DNA of 64,000 bases from Rhodospirillaceae bacterium (GCA_018660305.1 JABJKO010000022.1:3546-67545), one strand, 5' to 3'. Positions 9,009-18,007 are shown, counted from the first letter of the stretch. The notes: a model not told the origin generated them from the sequence alone. A program made the numbers and translations.

Positions 9009-10568
9009 ATGACAAAACGATACAAAAAGACTGGCTCGTATAGCCGCCGATGGTTCCTCGGCGGCGCCACCGGATTTGCGGCAGCGCCGGCCTTCATCAC
9101 CGCGGCACAAGCCCGACCAAAGCTCATCGACGGTGTAACGGCGGGCGATGTCACCGCCGATGGCGCGGTGATCTGGGCCCGCTCCGACAGGATCGCCCGG
9201 ATGCATGTGGAATGGGCCACCGATGACAAATTCCGCAACGTGACCCGCGCGCCCTACCAGAACGTGAGCGCCCGCACCGGCTATACCGGCCAAATAATCC
9301 TCAGGGAGTTGCCGCCGGGTCAGGATATTTTCTATCGCGTGCGCTTCGACGCGGCGGATGGGCTGACAGATGGCGAGACCACCACGGGGCACCTGCGAAC
9401 CGCCGGACCAGACCGCAATGTGAGCTTCGTCTTCGGTGGCGATCAATGCGGCGCCGGCTGGGGCATCAACCCGGACTGGGGAGGGTTGCGCCTGTTCAAG
9501 ACCATGCGGGAAACCAACCCGGATTTTCTGATACATCTCGGCGACCGCATCTATTCCGACCGCCCCATGAACGAAGTTGTCCGTCTCGACGATGATAAAA
9601 TCTGGAAAAACATCGTGACGCCGGCGAAACAGAAAGTCGCGGAGACTCTGGCCGATTACCACGGCAATTACAGTTACAATTTCATCGATGACCATTACCG
9701 GCGTTTCTCCGCCGAGATCCCCATGATGGCCACCTGGGACGATCATGAAGTCGCCAACGATTGGTGGCCCGGCCGGCAATTGAGCTTCCGCCGCATGCAG
9801 CGCAAGGGCTACACGACCCGTTCGGTGGACATGCTGGCCCGTAACGGGACGCGGGCGTTCTTCGACTTCACCCCCATGCGCCGGCACGAGGGCTTTCCCG
9901 ACCGGATCTATCGCAAAGTATCCTATGGGCCGCAAATCGATGTTTTTCTGCTCGATCCCCGAAGCTATCGGACACCGAACAATGAAAATATGCAGTCCGG
10001 GGAGGACAAGGACGTCACTCTACTGGGCGCCGCCCAAACCAGATGGCTCAAGGACGCGCTGGTCCGGTCGAAAGCCCGATGGAAGATTATCGGCAACCCG
10101 CTCCCCATTGCCCACGCGCCCAGGAAGAAAAAGAAACGCTATGACAAATGGGCCAACGCCGATGACAGCGGACCGTTGGGCCGCGAACGCGAACTGGCCG
10201 GCATTCTGTCCCACATCAAACGGAACGGCGTGCGCAACGTGGTCTGGCTGTCGGCCGATGTGCATTACTGCGCGGCGCATTTCTTTGATCCGGGCCGGGC
10301 CGCCTTCGACGATTTTTCCCCGTTCTGGGAATTTATCGCCGGCCCGTTTCACACCAGGCCGGGCCGGGTCCGGAATCTCGACAAGACCTTCGGACCGACG
10401 CGATTTTACCGGACGCCGATCAACCCCAATCGCAATGGCCCGCCATCGGACGGATATCAATATTTCGGCCATGCCGAGATCGATGCAAAAAGCGGTGTCC
10501 TGACCGTCAGTTTCCGCGATCAGGCCAATGATATTCTGTACAGCAAATCCATCGACCCGGATCGATAG
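9009..10568 (+). CDS. phoD: Tat-exported PhoD-type alkaline phosphatase
   Basis: Periplasmic phosphomonoesterase/phosphodiesterase of the PhoD family, 519 aa. A twin-arginine signal (YSRRWFLGGATGFAAAPAF) ends near AAQA. A PhoD N-terminal domain follows (GVTAGDVTADGAVIWARSD), then metal-binding motifs FGGDQC, HLGDRIYSD, TWDDHEVANDWW and LSADVHYCAAHFF. These ligate the Ca/Fe-type centre of PhoD enzymes. It is plus strand, divergent from recO by 75 bases, and interrupts the era-recO block. No Pho box was recognised, so phosphate regulation is only a family expectation. Confidence 0.9.
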   Translation: MTKRYKKTGSYSRRWFLGGATGFAAAPAFITAAQARPKLIDGVTAGDVTADGAVIWARSDRIARMHVEWATDDKFRNVTRAPYQNVSARTGYTGQIILRELPPGQDIFYRVRFDAADGLTDGETTTGHLRTAGPDRNVSFVFGGDQCGAGWGINPDWGGLRLFKTMRETNPDFLIHLGDRIYSDRPMNEVVRLDDDKIWKNIVTPAKQKVAETLADYHGNYSYNFIDDHYRRFSAEIPMMATWDDHEVANDWWPGRQLSFRRMQRKGYTTRSVDMLARNGTRAFFDFTPMRRHEGFPDRIYRKVSYGPQIDVFLLDPRSYRTPNNENMQSGEDKDVTLLGAAQTRWLKDALVRSKARWKIIGNPLPIAHAPRKKKKRYDKWANADDSGPLGRERELAGILSHIKRNGVRNVVWLSADVHYCAAHFFDPGRAAFDDFSPFWEFIAGPFHTRPGRVRNLDKTFGPTRFYRTPINPNRNGPPSDGYQYFGHAEIDAKSGVLTVSFRDQANDILYSKSIDPDR

Positions 10569-10631
10569 AGCCCGGCGAGCCCAGCGCAAGGCCCCGCGCT
10601 GAAACCGACACAGGGCTGTGGTGAGTTAAGG

Positions 10632-11024
10632 TTAGGAAACAGAGCGTATCCAGGGGCGCTGCACTAGGCGGTACAGCCGGTCTTCCGCCTCGACGGATTT
10701 CATCCGGCCCTCGATTTCGAACAGCCGCTCCTCGACATATTGCGCAAGCGCGTCCAACTCGACCAGCGGGTCTCGGTCGTCCACGTCATTGCCTTCGAGC
10801 GTCGGCAGGTAGGCGGCGAGGGCTTCGGCAACCAGTTCCCCGATGGTCTTGCCGGACCCTTTCGCGGCCTCGCTTACCATCTGGCGGATCTCGACCGGCA
10901 CGCCGCGTACCATCCATTTTTTGCTTTTTCCGGGGGCCGGTTTTACCAACAGTTCAGGCGCGTCTTTATGAGCATCGCTCGACGATATTTTAAGGTCGGG
11001 TTGCTTTTTTTTGCCGGCTGACAT
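10632..11024 (-). CDS. Ribbon-helix-helix-like protein under a sigma-54 promoter
   Basis: 130 aa, not assignable to a named family. The first 35 residues are Lys-rich and look disordered. The middle, KWMVRGVPVEIRQMVSEAAKGSGKTIGELVAEALAAYL, is cut like a ribbon-helix-helix DNA-binding fold; the diagnostic pieces are MVRGVPVEIR (strand and first helix) and TIGELVAEAL (second helix). A short helical segment, LDALAQYVEERLFEIEGRM, follows. The promoter at 11074-11090 is a strong sigma-54 type with a conserved upstream element shared with two other loci. It may be a regulator or a DNA-associated protein. Confidence 0.65.
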   Translation of the reverse strand: MSAGKKKQPDLKISSSDAHKDAPELLVKPAPGKSKKWMVRGVPVEIRQMVSEAAKGSGKTIGELVAEALAAYLPTLEGNDVDDRDPLVELDALAQYVEERLFEIEGRMKSVEAEDRLYRLVQRPWIRSVS

Positions 11025-11073
11025 GTTTCCATCTCCGTGGACTAATCACGATCATTGGTTTTGCAGGGACTCA

Positions 11074-11090
11074 TGCAAGAAATGTGCCAA
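11074..11090 (-). promoter_or_regulatory. Sigma-54 promoter for the RHH-like gene
   Basis: On the minus strand the sequence is TTGGCACATTTCTTGCAT, a full match to the -24/-12 consensus TGGCAC-N5-TTGCA. It lies about 50 bases upstream of the start codon at 11024 in the right orientation. Confidence 0.85.
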
Positions 11091-11117
11091 CCAGGTTAAG
11101 ATGGCCTTTTCCGCGGG

Positions 11118-11170
11118 ACACAATGGTTAAGGGGAAAGCCCTAAAACCCGAAGTGTAAAATCCACCGACA
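11118..11170 (-). promoter_or_regulatory. Conserved upstream element (GTCGGTGGATTTTACA ... TTAACCATTGTG)
   Basis: Read on the minus strand, GTCGGTGGATTTTACA starts at 11169, and TTAACCATTGTG begins 39 bases further on. The first motif begins 79 bases before the TTGGCAC box. The same two motifs with the same 39-base offset occur upstream of two other sigma-54 promoters here. It is probably the binding site of an enhancer-binding protein. Confidence 0.75.
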
Positions 11171-11283
11171 CCCAAATGTTAACAACGGCGATTTTGCCCG
11201 GACCCGGCCCCTATGGGGCGCACGACCGGTATGGAGAACGTCCAGGGTTAAAATTCCCCGGATTCGCTGGAATTCGAAGGCCG

Positions 11284-12198
11284 TCAGTCGGTGAAATCGA
11301 GGCCCATTTCGCGGTAGCGTTCCGGGTCATCGCGCCATTTATCCCGGACTTTGACAAACAGAAAAAGATGAACCTTGCGGCCCAGTATTTCCCCGAGCTC
11401 TTCGCGCGCGGTCGCGCCAACCTGCTTGATCTGCTGACCGCCCTTGCCCAGCACGATGGAGCGCTGGCTCTGGCGCTCCACATAGATCACCTGATCCACC
11501 TTGACGCTGCCATCCGGCCTCTCCTCCCAGCCCTCGGTCTCCACCGTAAGCGCATAGGGCAGTTCCTGATGCAGGCGGAGGAACAGCTTTTCACGAGTGA
11601 TCTCAGCGGCGAACAACCGGTCATTCATGTCCGTCAGATGATCGGCGGGGTACAGCCACGGGCCCTTGGGCACCATGGCGGCGAGATGGGGGACTAGATC
11701 GTCCACCCCGGACCCGTTGAGTGCCGAAATCATAAAGGTGTCGGTAAAGACGCCGGTGGCCGTCAATTGTTCGGTAATCCCCAGCAGGACGTCGCGCTTT
11801 ACCAGATCGATCTTGTTCAGCGCCAGCACCGCCTTGCGCCCGGCCTCCTTCAGCCCGTCGATGATACGCAGCGCATGATCCAGCGAATTCTCCGATACAT
11901 CGACCAGCAGCACGATGACATCGGCATCCGCCGCACCGCCCCAGGCCGCGGCCACCATGGCGCGCTCCAGACGCCGCCTCGGCGCGAAGATGCCCGGCGT
12001 GTCGACAAAGACGATCTGGGAATCTTCATGGGTCAAAACCCCGATGATGCGGGCTCGGGTGGTCTGCACCTTGTGGGTCACGATGGAGACCTTGGTCCCC
12101 ATCAGCCGGTTCATCAAAGTCGATTTGCCGGCATTCGGCGCGCCAACCAGCGCGACATAGCCGCACCTGCCATCGGTGGGTGTCGTCGCGTCAGCCAT
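11284..12198 (-). CDS. era: GTPase Era
   Basis: Essential GTPase that binds the 3' end of 16S rRNA and assists 30S maturation; 304 aa. G1 is GAPNAGKST (residues 19-27), G3 is VDTPG, G4 is NKID. The C-terminal KH domain carries VIYVERQSQRSIVLGKGGQQIKQVG; the core of it is GKGGQQIKQVG. It overlaps the end of rnc by 8 bases, so the two are translationally coupled in the lepB-rnc-era operon. Confidence 0.97.
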   Translation of the reverse strand: MADATTPTDGRCGYVALVGAPNAGKSTLMNRLMGTKVSIVTHKVQTTRARIIGVLTHEDSQIVFVDTPGIFAPRRRLERAMVAAAWGGAADADVIVLLVDVSENSLDHALRIIDGLKEAGRKAVLALNKIDLVKRDVLLGITEQLTATGVFTDTFMISALNGSGVDDLVPHLAAMVPKGPWLYPADHLTDMNDRLFAAEITREKLFLRLHQELPYALTVETEGWEERPDGSVKVDQVIYVERQSQRSIVLGKGGQQIKQVGATAREELGEILGRKVHLFLFVKVRDKWRDDPERYREMGLDFTD

Positions 12199-12883
12199 GG
12201 CCCGTCTCTCCCAGCGAATTCAGCAGTTCCTGCGCCGCCGCCTGTTCCGCGGCCCGCTTGGACGATCCCTCCCCGGTTGCCGCGCCGCCCTCGATACTGA
12301 CCTCGACGGTGAAGAGGGGCGCATGATCGGGGCCTGTCCTGTCCAGCGTCCGGTAGTGCGGCGGTGTCATACCGCGGCCCTGGACTTTCTCCTGCAGGGC
12401 AGTCTTGGCGTCCTGCGGCGGATTAACGGCCCTTCGAGACAGCGGTTCCCACAATTTTTCGATTATGGGCCGGGCAGCCTCCAACCCGCCATCACGATAG
12501 ATTGCACCGATAACCGCCTCCATGGAATCAGCCAGCACCGTTGCATTTTTCGCGGTTCCGGCTTTCTGTTCCCCCGCAGCGAGCCGGAGAAACTCTCCCA
12601 GCTCCAGCCCGGTCGCGACTTCGGCCAGACTGTTGCGATCCACCAGCCAGGCAAAGCGCCGCGCCAGATCGCCTTCATTTTCCGCCGGATGGTGACGCAT
12701 GAGATAATCGGCCATGACCAGCCCGAGCACCCGGTCGCCCAGAAATTCGAGCCGCTCATAGGATTGGGTTTCGGATGCGGCCGCGCTGGCATGGGACAGG
12801 GCCGCCTCCAATAATTCCAGGCGGTCAAACCGATAGTCCAGCCTGCTGGCCAGCCCTTCGATCGGCCGCGGCTCTTCACCCAC
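12191..12883 (-). CDS. rnc: Ribonuclease III
   Basis: Double-stranded-RNA endonuclease that processes rRNA and mRNA, 230 aa. The catalytic signature is ERLEFLGDRVLGLV, and the C-terminal dsRNA-binding domain spans roughly residues 155-225 (KTALQEKVQGRG, then EGSSKRAAEQAAAQELL). The GTG start at 12883 overlaps the last base of the lepB TAG; a longer frame to 13027 is antisense-like sequence inside lepB. The 3' end overlaps era. Confidence 0.95.
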   Translation of the reverse strand: MGEEPRPIEGLASRLDYRFDRLELLEAALSHASAAASETQSYERLEFLGDRVLGLVMADYLMRHHPAENEGDLARRFAWLVDRNSLAEVATGLELGEFLRLAAGEQKAGTAKNATVLADSMEAVIGAIYRDGGLEAARPIIEKLWEPLSRRAVNPPQDAKTALQEKVQGRGMTPPHYRTLDRTGPDHAPLFTVEVSIEGGAATGEGSSKRAAEQAAAQELLNSLGETGHG

Positions 12884-13653
12884 TATTCGATAACCTGAAA
12901 AAAGCGCCCGAACCGCATGTCGGGGATCCAGCGCCAGAAGGCCCACCAATCCTTGCCGATGTCCTTGGAAAAGAACAGGATCTCGGCCCTGCCGACAAAG
13001 TTTTCCACCGGGACAAACCCGACCCAATAGGGCTCGCTCGGATGCGGCATAACACGGCTGTCCGACGAATTATCGCGGTTGTCGCCCATCATGAAATAAC
13101 GGCCTGCCGGGACCGTATATTCCGGCGTATTGTCTAGCGGCCCGGTATCACCGAGGGTTTCCAGAATTCTGTGTTTGCGCCCGTTGGGCAATGTCTCGAT
13201 GAATTGCGGGGCTGTGGAACCGCTTCGCTTGTCGAAATAGGCTTCAATGGGGTCACGCCGAACCATCTTGCGGTTGATGTAAAGACGCCCCCGCTTCACC
13301 TGAATACGATCGCCGGGCAGGCCGACAATGCGCTTGATGAAATCGGTCTCATTATCGCGCGGGGTCTTAAAGACGGCGACGTCACCGCGCTCAGGCGTGG
13401 TCGCGAAGATGCGCCCCGAGAAGACCCGCGGGCTCATGGGCAGCGAATGATTGCTATAGCCATAGGAGTACTTGGAGACAAACAGGTAATCGCCCACCAG
13501 AAGTGTCGGTATCATGGACCCCGATGGAATGTTGAAGGGTTCATAGGCAACCGTCCTGATAAAGAACGCGATTACGATCGCATAGATGACCGTCTTTGCC
13601 GTGTCCCACAGATCGGACTTGCCAGAAGCAACCTTCGATGTCTCCTCGCTCAT
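12883..13653 (-). CDS. lepB: Signal peptidase I
   Basis: Membrane-bound serine-lysine protease that removes signal peptides from Sec-exported proteins, 256 aa. A single N-terminal membrane segment spans about residues 19-36. The catalytic serine is Ser46 in IPSGSMIPTL and the general base is Lys107 in FIKRIVGLPGD; MGDNRDNSSDSR is the box E motif. It heads the lepB-rnc-era operon. acpS, often next to lepB in this class, is displaced to 18008. Confidence 0.97.
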   Translation of the reverse strand: MSEETSKVASGKSDLWDTAKTVIYAIVIAFFIRTVAYEPFNIPSGSMIPTLLVGDYLFVSKYSYGYSNHSLPMSPRVFSGRIFATTPERGDVAVFKTPRDNETDFIKRIVGLPGDRIQVKRGRLYINRKMVRRDPIEAYFDKRSGSTAPQFIETLPNGRKHRILETLGDTGPLDNTPEYTVPAGRYFMMGDNRDNSSDSRVMPHPSEPYWVGFVPVENFVGRAEILFFSKDIGKDWWAFWRWIPDMRFGRFFQVIE

Positions 13654-13835
13654 AAAGTCACACGCCTAAACTATTGATAGATTTTCCGAAACCGACCCCG
13701 TCTCGTCGAGTGGCGCGATCAAGCCAGCGCCGCCTCCCCCTGTCAAGCAGCTTTCCGGTGTCGCCGGCATCCTTGACGGCACAGGTGGTAGAAGGGCATA
13801 GAGATACCAGAAAATCAGGCATGACGGAGGGTACC

Positions 13836-14597
13836 GTGAGCGACACCATTAAGGTCTTTTGGCAGCCCCACTGAACGAGCTGTCTCAGGGTAAAAGATTA
13901 CCTGTCGGTCCGTGGGATCGATTTCGACTCGATAAATGTGCTGGAAGAAAACGGGTTGGCGGAACTGCAACGGCTGGGCGCCCGCAGCGTGCCGGTCGTG
14001 TCGCGGGGCGACAATTTCGTGTTCGCCCAAATCATCAAGGATGTGGTGGAATTCCTCGATCTTGATGACGATACCGCACCGGTCCTGTCGCCGGCGGAAC
14101 TCGCCGCCCGCTATGATTCCGTTCTGGAAACCGCCCTCCGGCTGACCGCGCAAATGCCCGACGACCGCCTCACGGACGAATTGCCCAACCGGCCGCGGTC
14201 CTGGCGGGTGCTGATGCACCATGTCTTCCAGATCCCCACGGCCTTTCTCAATATGGAGGAGACCGGAAACGAGCTCGCCTACGAGGATTTGGTCGCCCCG
14301 CCGCCCGAGGATATGAAGACCAGCGCGCACATCGCCGCGTTTGGCGAGGTACTGCGCGGACGATTCAAAAACTGGTGGCAAGAGGTTCAAAACGAAGAGT
14401 TTTCCGGAACCGTGCCGACCTATTTCGGGGGGACAACGCGTCATGAGATGCTGGAGCGCACCGTCTGGCATTCGACCCAGCATGTCCGTCAGGTCGCCTC
14501 ATTGCTGGAACAGGCCGGCGTGGCCCCCGACCGGCCGTTGACGCAAGCCCATATTAAGGGGCTGCCACTCACCGATAAAGTCTGGGACGAAGCCTGA
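13836..14597 (+). CDS. Glutaredoxin-DinB fusion with in-frame UGA (candidate selenoprotein)
   Basis: Read through a UGA at 13872-13874, the frame encodes 253 aa. It opens at a GTG (13836) with a GGAGGG site four bases upstream. Residues 1-78 form a glutaredoxin-like domain: MSDTIKVFWQPH, then UGA, then TSCLRVKDYL, with the later LGARSVPVVSRGDNFVFAQ supplying the cis-Pro region. The UGA is exactly at the first cysteine of the CxxC motif. Residues from about 85 form a DinB-like four-helix domain with candidate ligand histidines (LMHHVFQIP, and WHSTQHVRQVASLL). Without read-through only 12 codons would be made, and no good internal start exists. The alternative is a nonsense pseudogene, but the rest of the frame is intact. 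No sel genes lie in the window. Confidence 0.72.
13886..13904 (+). promoter_or_regulatory. Candidate bacterial SECIS hairpin after the UGA
   Basis: The RNA CAGGGUAAAAGAUUACCUG folds as CAGG/CCUG, a bulged G, UAA/UUA and an AAGA loop. It starts 11 bases after the UGA, the same spacing as the minimal SECIS of E. coli fdhF. The G is third in the loop rather than in the first two positions, a departure from the usual pattern. The role is inferred. Confidence 0.5.
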
Positions 14598-14632
14598 GAC
14601 CATAAGAGACCAACAGGGAGACACACGCTGTC

Positions 14633-15412
14633 ATGCAAGCCACAGCCAACGGAATCACGATCAACTACCAACTGGACGGGCCCGACGATGCCCCTGTTCT
14701 GGTTTTCAGTAACTCGCTCGCCACATCCCTGGCCATGTGGAACGATCAGGTGGACAGGCTGAAAGACCGTTTCCGTATTCTGCGCTATGACAATCGCGGC
14801 CATGGCGCGACGCCGGTCACCGATGGTCCCTATACCATCGGCCTGCTGGCGGAAGATTTGCTCGGGCTGCTGGATGTGCTGGGCATAGAGAAGATGTCTT
14901 ATTGCGGGCTCAGCAAGGGCGGCATGATCGGCCAGTGGCTCGGCATCAACGCCTCGCACCGGCTGGACAAGCTGGTGGTCTCCAACACCGCCTCTTACTT
15001 CCCCAACAAGGAGATGTGGCGCGACCGCATCGGCATGGCGACCAATGACGGTATCCCCGCCATCGCCGAGGCCTCCATCAGCCGCTGGTTCACACCGGGC
15101 TATCTGGAGCGTGCCGACACCAAGCCAACCGTCGATTTCGTGCGCGCCTTCATCCTGGAAACCACAAAGGACGGCTATCTTTCCTCCAGCGTCGCCATCC
15201 GCGACATGGATTTCCGCGACGAGCTCAAGCAGATCGACGTCCCCACCCTGGTCATCATCGGCGAAAAGGACCCGGCGACCATCCCGGAATATGGCGAGCT
15301 TATCGCCGCCAGCATCCCCGGCGCCAAAACCTTCGTGGTCCCGGACGCGGCACATCTGTCCAACATCGAACAACCCGATATCTACACCAAGGCACTGGTG
15401 GATTTTTTATAG
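14633..15412 (+). CDS. Alpha/beta hydrolase, 3-oxoadipate enol-lactonase-like
   Basis: 259 aa alpha/beta hydrolase closest to PcaD, which opens 3-oxoadipate enol-lactone in the beta-ketoadipate pathway. The nucleophile is Ser94 in CGLSKGGMIG (the usual elbow reads GLSMGG), the acid is in IIGEKDPATIP, and the histidine is in PDAAHLSNIEQPD. It starts 35 bases after the glutaredoxin-DinB stop and ends 14 bases before the next gene, so the three are probably one operon. No other pca genes lie nearby, so the exact lactone is uncertain. Confidence 0.82.
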   Translation: MQATANGITINYQLDGPDDAPVLVFSNSLATSLAMWNDQVDRLKDRFRILRYDNRGHGATPVTDGPYTIGLLAEDLLGLLDVLGIEKMSYCGLSKGGMIGQWLGINASHRLDKLVVSNTASYFPNKEMWRDRIGMATNDGIPAIAEASISRWFTPGYLERADTKPTVDFVRAFILETTKDGYLSSSVAIRDMDFRDELKQIDVPTLVIIGEKDPATIPEYGELIAASIPGAKTFVVPDAAHLSNIEQPDIYTKALVDFL

Positions 15413-15426
15413 ACGGAGCATCCCCC

Positions 15427-16398
15427 ATGGGACATCTACTGGACGGCGCGTGGAGTTTCGACGATGTGCTGGTGGAGAGCGAGGGCGGGCTCTATGTCAA
15501 GAAGCCCTCCCAGTTCCGTAACTGGATCACCGCCGATGGTTCATCCGGCTATGCGGCCGAGGCAGGGCGCTATGTGCTCTATTCGTCCATCGCCTGCCCG
15601 TGGGCGCACCGAACCGCCATCTTCCGGGTGCTCAAGAAACTCGATGGGCTGATCCAACTGGTCAACACCGAACAGACGTCCGATGACCAGGGCTGGGCCT
15701 TTGTCGACGGCCCCCATACGGTACCGGGCACCGACAATCAGGTGAATTTTCTGCACGAGATATACGCGCTGGGCGATCCCGGCTGTACCACACGGGTCAC
15801 CGTACCAGCCCTGTGGGACAGCAGGACCAGAACCGTCGTCAGCAATGAATCGTCGGAAATCGTCCGCATGTTCAACACGGAGTTCGGCGCCATCGCCGAG
15901 CCGACACCGGATTACTATCCGGAAGAATTGCGCTCCGACATCGATGCCATGAACGACAAGGTGCTCAAAGGCATCAACAACGCGGTCAATGGCAGCGGGC
16001 GTTCCACCAGCCAGGAAGCCTACGAACAATCCATCGATCTGCTATTCGGCACGCTGGATGAAATGGACGGCCTTCTGTCACGCCAGCGCTATCTGTGCGG
16101 TGACAAACAGACCGAGGCCGATTGGCGCTTTTACCCCAATCTGATCCGCTTCGATCCGATCTATTATGTGGGCTACAAATGCAATCAGCGGCATCTGGAA
16201 GACTATCCGCACCTGTCCAACTATCTCCGTGACCTCTACCAGATGCCCGGCATCCACGGCGTCAGCGACGTCACCAGCATGAAACGCCAGACCTTCGACC
16301 CCGCGGGCCCTATCGGGGCCAACGGCGTGGTCCCCCGCGGCCCGGTGGTGGATTTGACGCGGCCCCATGATCGCGACCGGTTTGATAAGGCGGCGTGA
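15427..16398 (+). CDS. Glutathionyl-hydroquinone reductase (xi-class GST)
   Basis: 323 aa, the standard length of the YqjG/PcpF family, which uses glutathione to reduce glutathionyl-hydroquinones. The catalytic Cys57 lies in SIACPWAHRT, the family signature. The C-terminal domain carries YLCGDKQTEADWRFYPNLIRFD, including the tyrosines typical of the family, and GHR-type YVGYKCNQRHLEDYP. Its presence beside a glutaredoxin-like fusion suggests a thiol/quinone redox operon. Confidence 0.9.
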   Translation: MGHLLDGAWSFDDVLVESEGGLYVKKPSQFRNWITADGSSGYAAEAGRYVLYSSIACPWAHRTAIFRVLKKLDGLIQLVNTEQTSDDQGWAFVDGPHTVPGTDNQVNFLHEIYALGDPGCTTRVTVPALWDSRTRTVVSNESSEIVRMFNTEFGAIAEPTPDYYPEELRSDIDAMNDKVLKGINNAVNGSGRSTSQEAYEQSIDLLFGTLDEMDGLLSRQRYLCGDKQTEADWRFYPNLIRFDPIYYVGYKCNQRHLEDYPHLSNYLRDLYQMPGIHGVSDVTSMKRQTFDPAGPIGANGVVPRGPVVDLTRPHDRDRFDKAA

Positions 16399-16511
16399 GG
16401 ATGGCGTAAGTCCAGCACGTCCCCTGTTCAATGGCAGCAGGTTTGTTATTTCCGGCCCGCGTCTGCTTCTGACCCGGAACAGACGTCGCGCAAACCAAAA
16501 CGGCGAATATG

Positions 16512-16540
16512 AAAACGGCGGCCCCGCCGGACCGCCGCTT
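16512..16540 (-). terminator. Rho-independent terminator for the 16562-17704 gene
   Basis: On the minus strand GGCGGTCC and GGGCCGCC form an 8-bp stem (one T-G wobble) with a short loop, followed by GTTTTC. It lies 25 bases past the stop of the minus-strand amidohydrolase. Confidence 0.6.
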
Positions 16541-16561
16541 CCGTTTAAATGTGAAACCCTT

Positions 16562-17704
16562 TTAGGTGTGCATGACCTCGTTGACGCGATCTTCTTCCGT
16601 CAGATCCAGCTTGAAGAGATCCATGGCGTTGTCCCACGTATACCGGCGGATTTGCTCGTCGGTGAGCCCCTTCAGGTGGCGCGCCATGACCTGGCGTGAA
16701 TGCGGGAACGTCATGTTGAAATGCGGGTAGTCGTTCGACCACATGCAATTCTTCTCCCCCCACCAGGACAGGAACCGGGTTCCGACAAAATCTTCGAGGA
16801 ACGTGCCATAAACATGCTCGGCAAAAATCTCGCTCGGCTTGCGAGTGATTGGCACGGGATAGGAATCCCGGTGCCGATCGAAGTAATAGTCCCACTGCTG
16901 CAGCAGGAACGGTATCCAGCCGATTTCGCTCTCGGCAAGGAGAAACTTGAGATTGGGGTGCCGCTCGAAATAGCCGTAGAAGATGAAGTCGAACAACGTG
17001 TTCGCCGAATCGTTCGTCTTGATGTTCGAGGATTCCTTGATTCCTTCGACGCCCCGCGTGTGCCCATTCTTCATGTAGCCGTGCCCGGTCAGGATATGGC
17101 AGATCACCGGCTGATCCGCTTCGGCGCAGGCCGCGAACAACGGATCGTAATGCTCGGTGTTGCTGAAAGGCAGCTGCGGATCGGCAACCTGCCAGATCAG
17201 GGCGCCACGCATGCCCTTGTCATGGCACCGCTGCATTTCCTTTATGGCGCCCTTCACGTCGTAGACCGAGATCAGGGGCACGCCGACCAGGCGTTTCCGA
17301 TCGGGTGCGCACCAGTCGTGTAGCCAGTCGTTGTACAGCTTGAAAGACTCCTGCTGGGTTTCGATGTCATCGACCGCATAGAGCGCCATGCCGTAGTTGG
17401 GAAAAATGATCTCGGCGGCGAGTCCGTCGTTGTCCTGATCCTTCAGGCGAAGATCCGCCTTCAGCGCGCCCGGAGGGGAATTGCGGAACGGCACGTTCGG
17501 CAAATGCTCGCGCAGGCGCGGCGGCAATTCCTGCCACAGCTCGTCCGGCTCCATCACGTGAGAGTCGGTGGAGATCATTCTCGCCATCGTGGCCAATTGC
17601 GTTTCAGCCAGTTGCTCGCCGACAAGGGCACGGCGCGGAAAGGTCTCAGCCTGCTCTTCCGACATGCCAGCAAACTTGGAGGCATCCACCGGTAATACTG
17701 CCAT
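16562..17704 (-). CDS. Amidohydrolase family protein
   Basis: 380 aa metal-dependent hydrolase of the Amidohydro_2 (ACMSD-like) group. MISTDSHVMEPDELWQELPPRLREHLP gives the DSHVMEP metal motif near residue 45; later motifs are CHILTGHGY and SNDYPHFNMTFPHSR near residue 335, with the metal-site Asp. Such proteins decarboxylate or hydrolyse aromatic or heterocyclic acids. It has an AGGAG site before its ATG and its own terminator, so it looks monocistronic. The substrate is unknown. Confidence 0.85.
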   Translation of the reverse strand: MAVLPVDASKFAGMSEEQAETFPRRALVGEQLAETQLATMARMISTDSHVMEPDELWQELPPRLREHLPNVPFRNSPPGALKADLRLKDQDNDGLAAEIIFPNYGMALYAVDDIETQQESFKLYNDWLHDWCAPDRKRLVGVPLISVYDVKGAIKEMQRCHDKGMRGALIWQVADPQLPFSNTEHYDPLFAACAEADQPVICHILTGHGYMKNGHTRGVEGIKESSNIKTNDSANTLFDFIFYGYFERHPNLKFLLAESEIGWIPFLLQQWDYYFDRHRDSYPVPITRKPSEIFAEHVYGTFLEDFVGTRFLSWWGEKNCMWSNDYPHFNMTFPHSRQVMARHLKGLTDEQIRRYTWDNAMDLFKLDLTEEDRVNEVMHT

Positions 17705-18007
17705 TTTTCGCTCCTATGACAAAAATTTCGCGGGCGGCCGGCTTACACTTAGGTATCTACCGGGATCTCCCTTGCGAATTACATTCCTAATTTAAATAAT
17801 GACTCCGATTGGCGGGTCGCGCAATCCGTTGAGGGCTCCTGCTGCCAGACAGCATTTGTAATCGGTGAATGGCAGATAGATGGCGCGATTGGGCCCTCTC
17901 GCCCGCGATATGAGCACACTGATCCTGTCCATTAAATCCGGGCAGGACCACTTAGCCCGGAAGCAGACGTTCAAAACCCTATCGCCCGCCCATTGTCCTG
18001 GGACCCG
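17705..18007. other. Intergenic region without a recognised gene
   Basis: About 300 bases between acpS and the amidohydrolase. It should contain the amidohydrolase promoter. No convincing coding frame, repeat or known operator was seen. Confidence 0.5.

Noticed and set aside
8934..9935. Long N-terminal extension of the recO frame
   Set aside because: It is antisense to phoD, which has a Tat signal and all its metal motifs. RecO homology starts at 8933.
10582..10601. CAGCGC/GCGCTG hairpin after phoD
   Set aside because: Only 6 bp with no T-run; too weak to call a terminator.
13938..14597. A DinB-only gene starting at GTG 13938
   Set aside because: The GTG lacks a ribosome site and would cut through a glutaredoxin domain whose upstream half is in the same frame and has a strong ribosome site.
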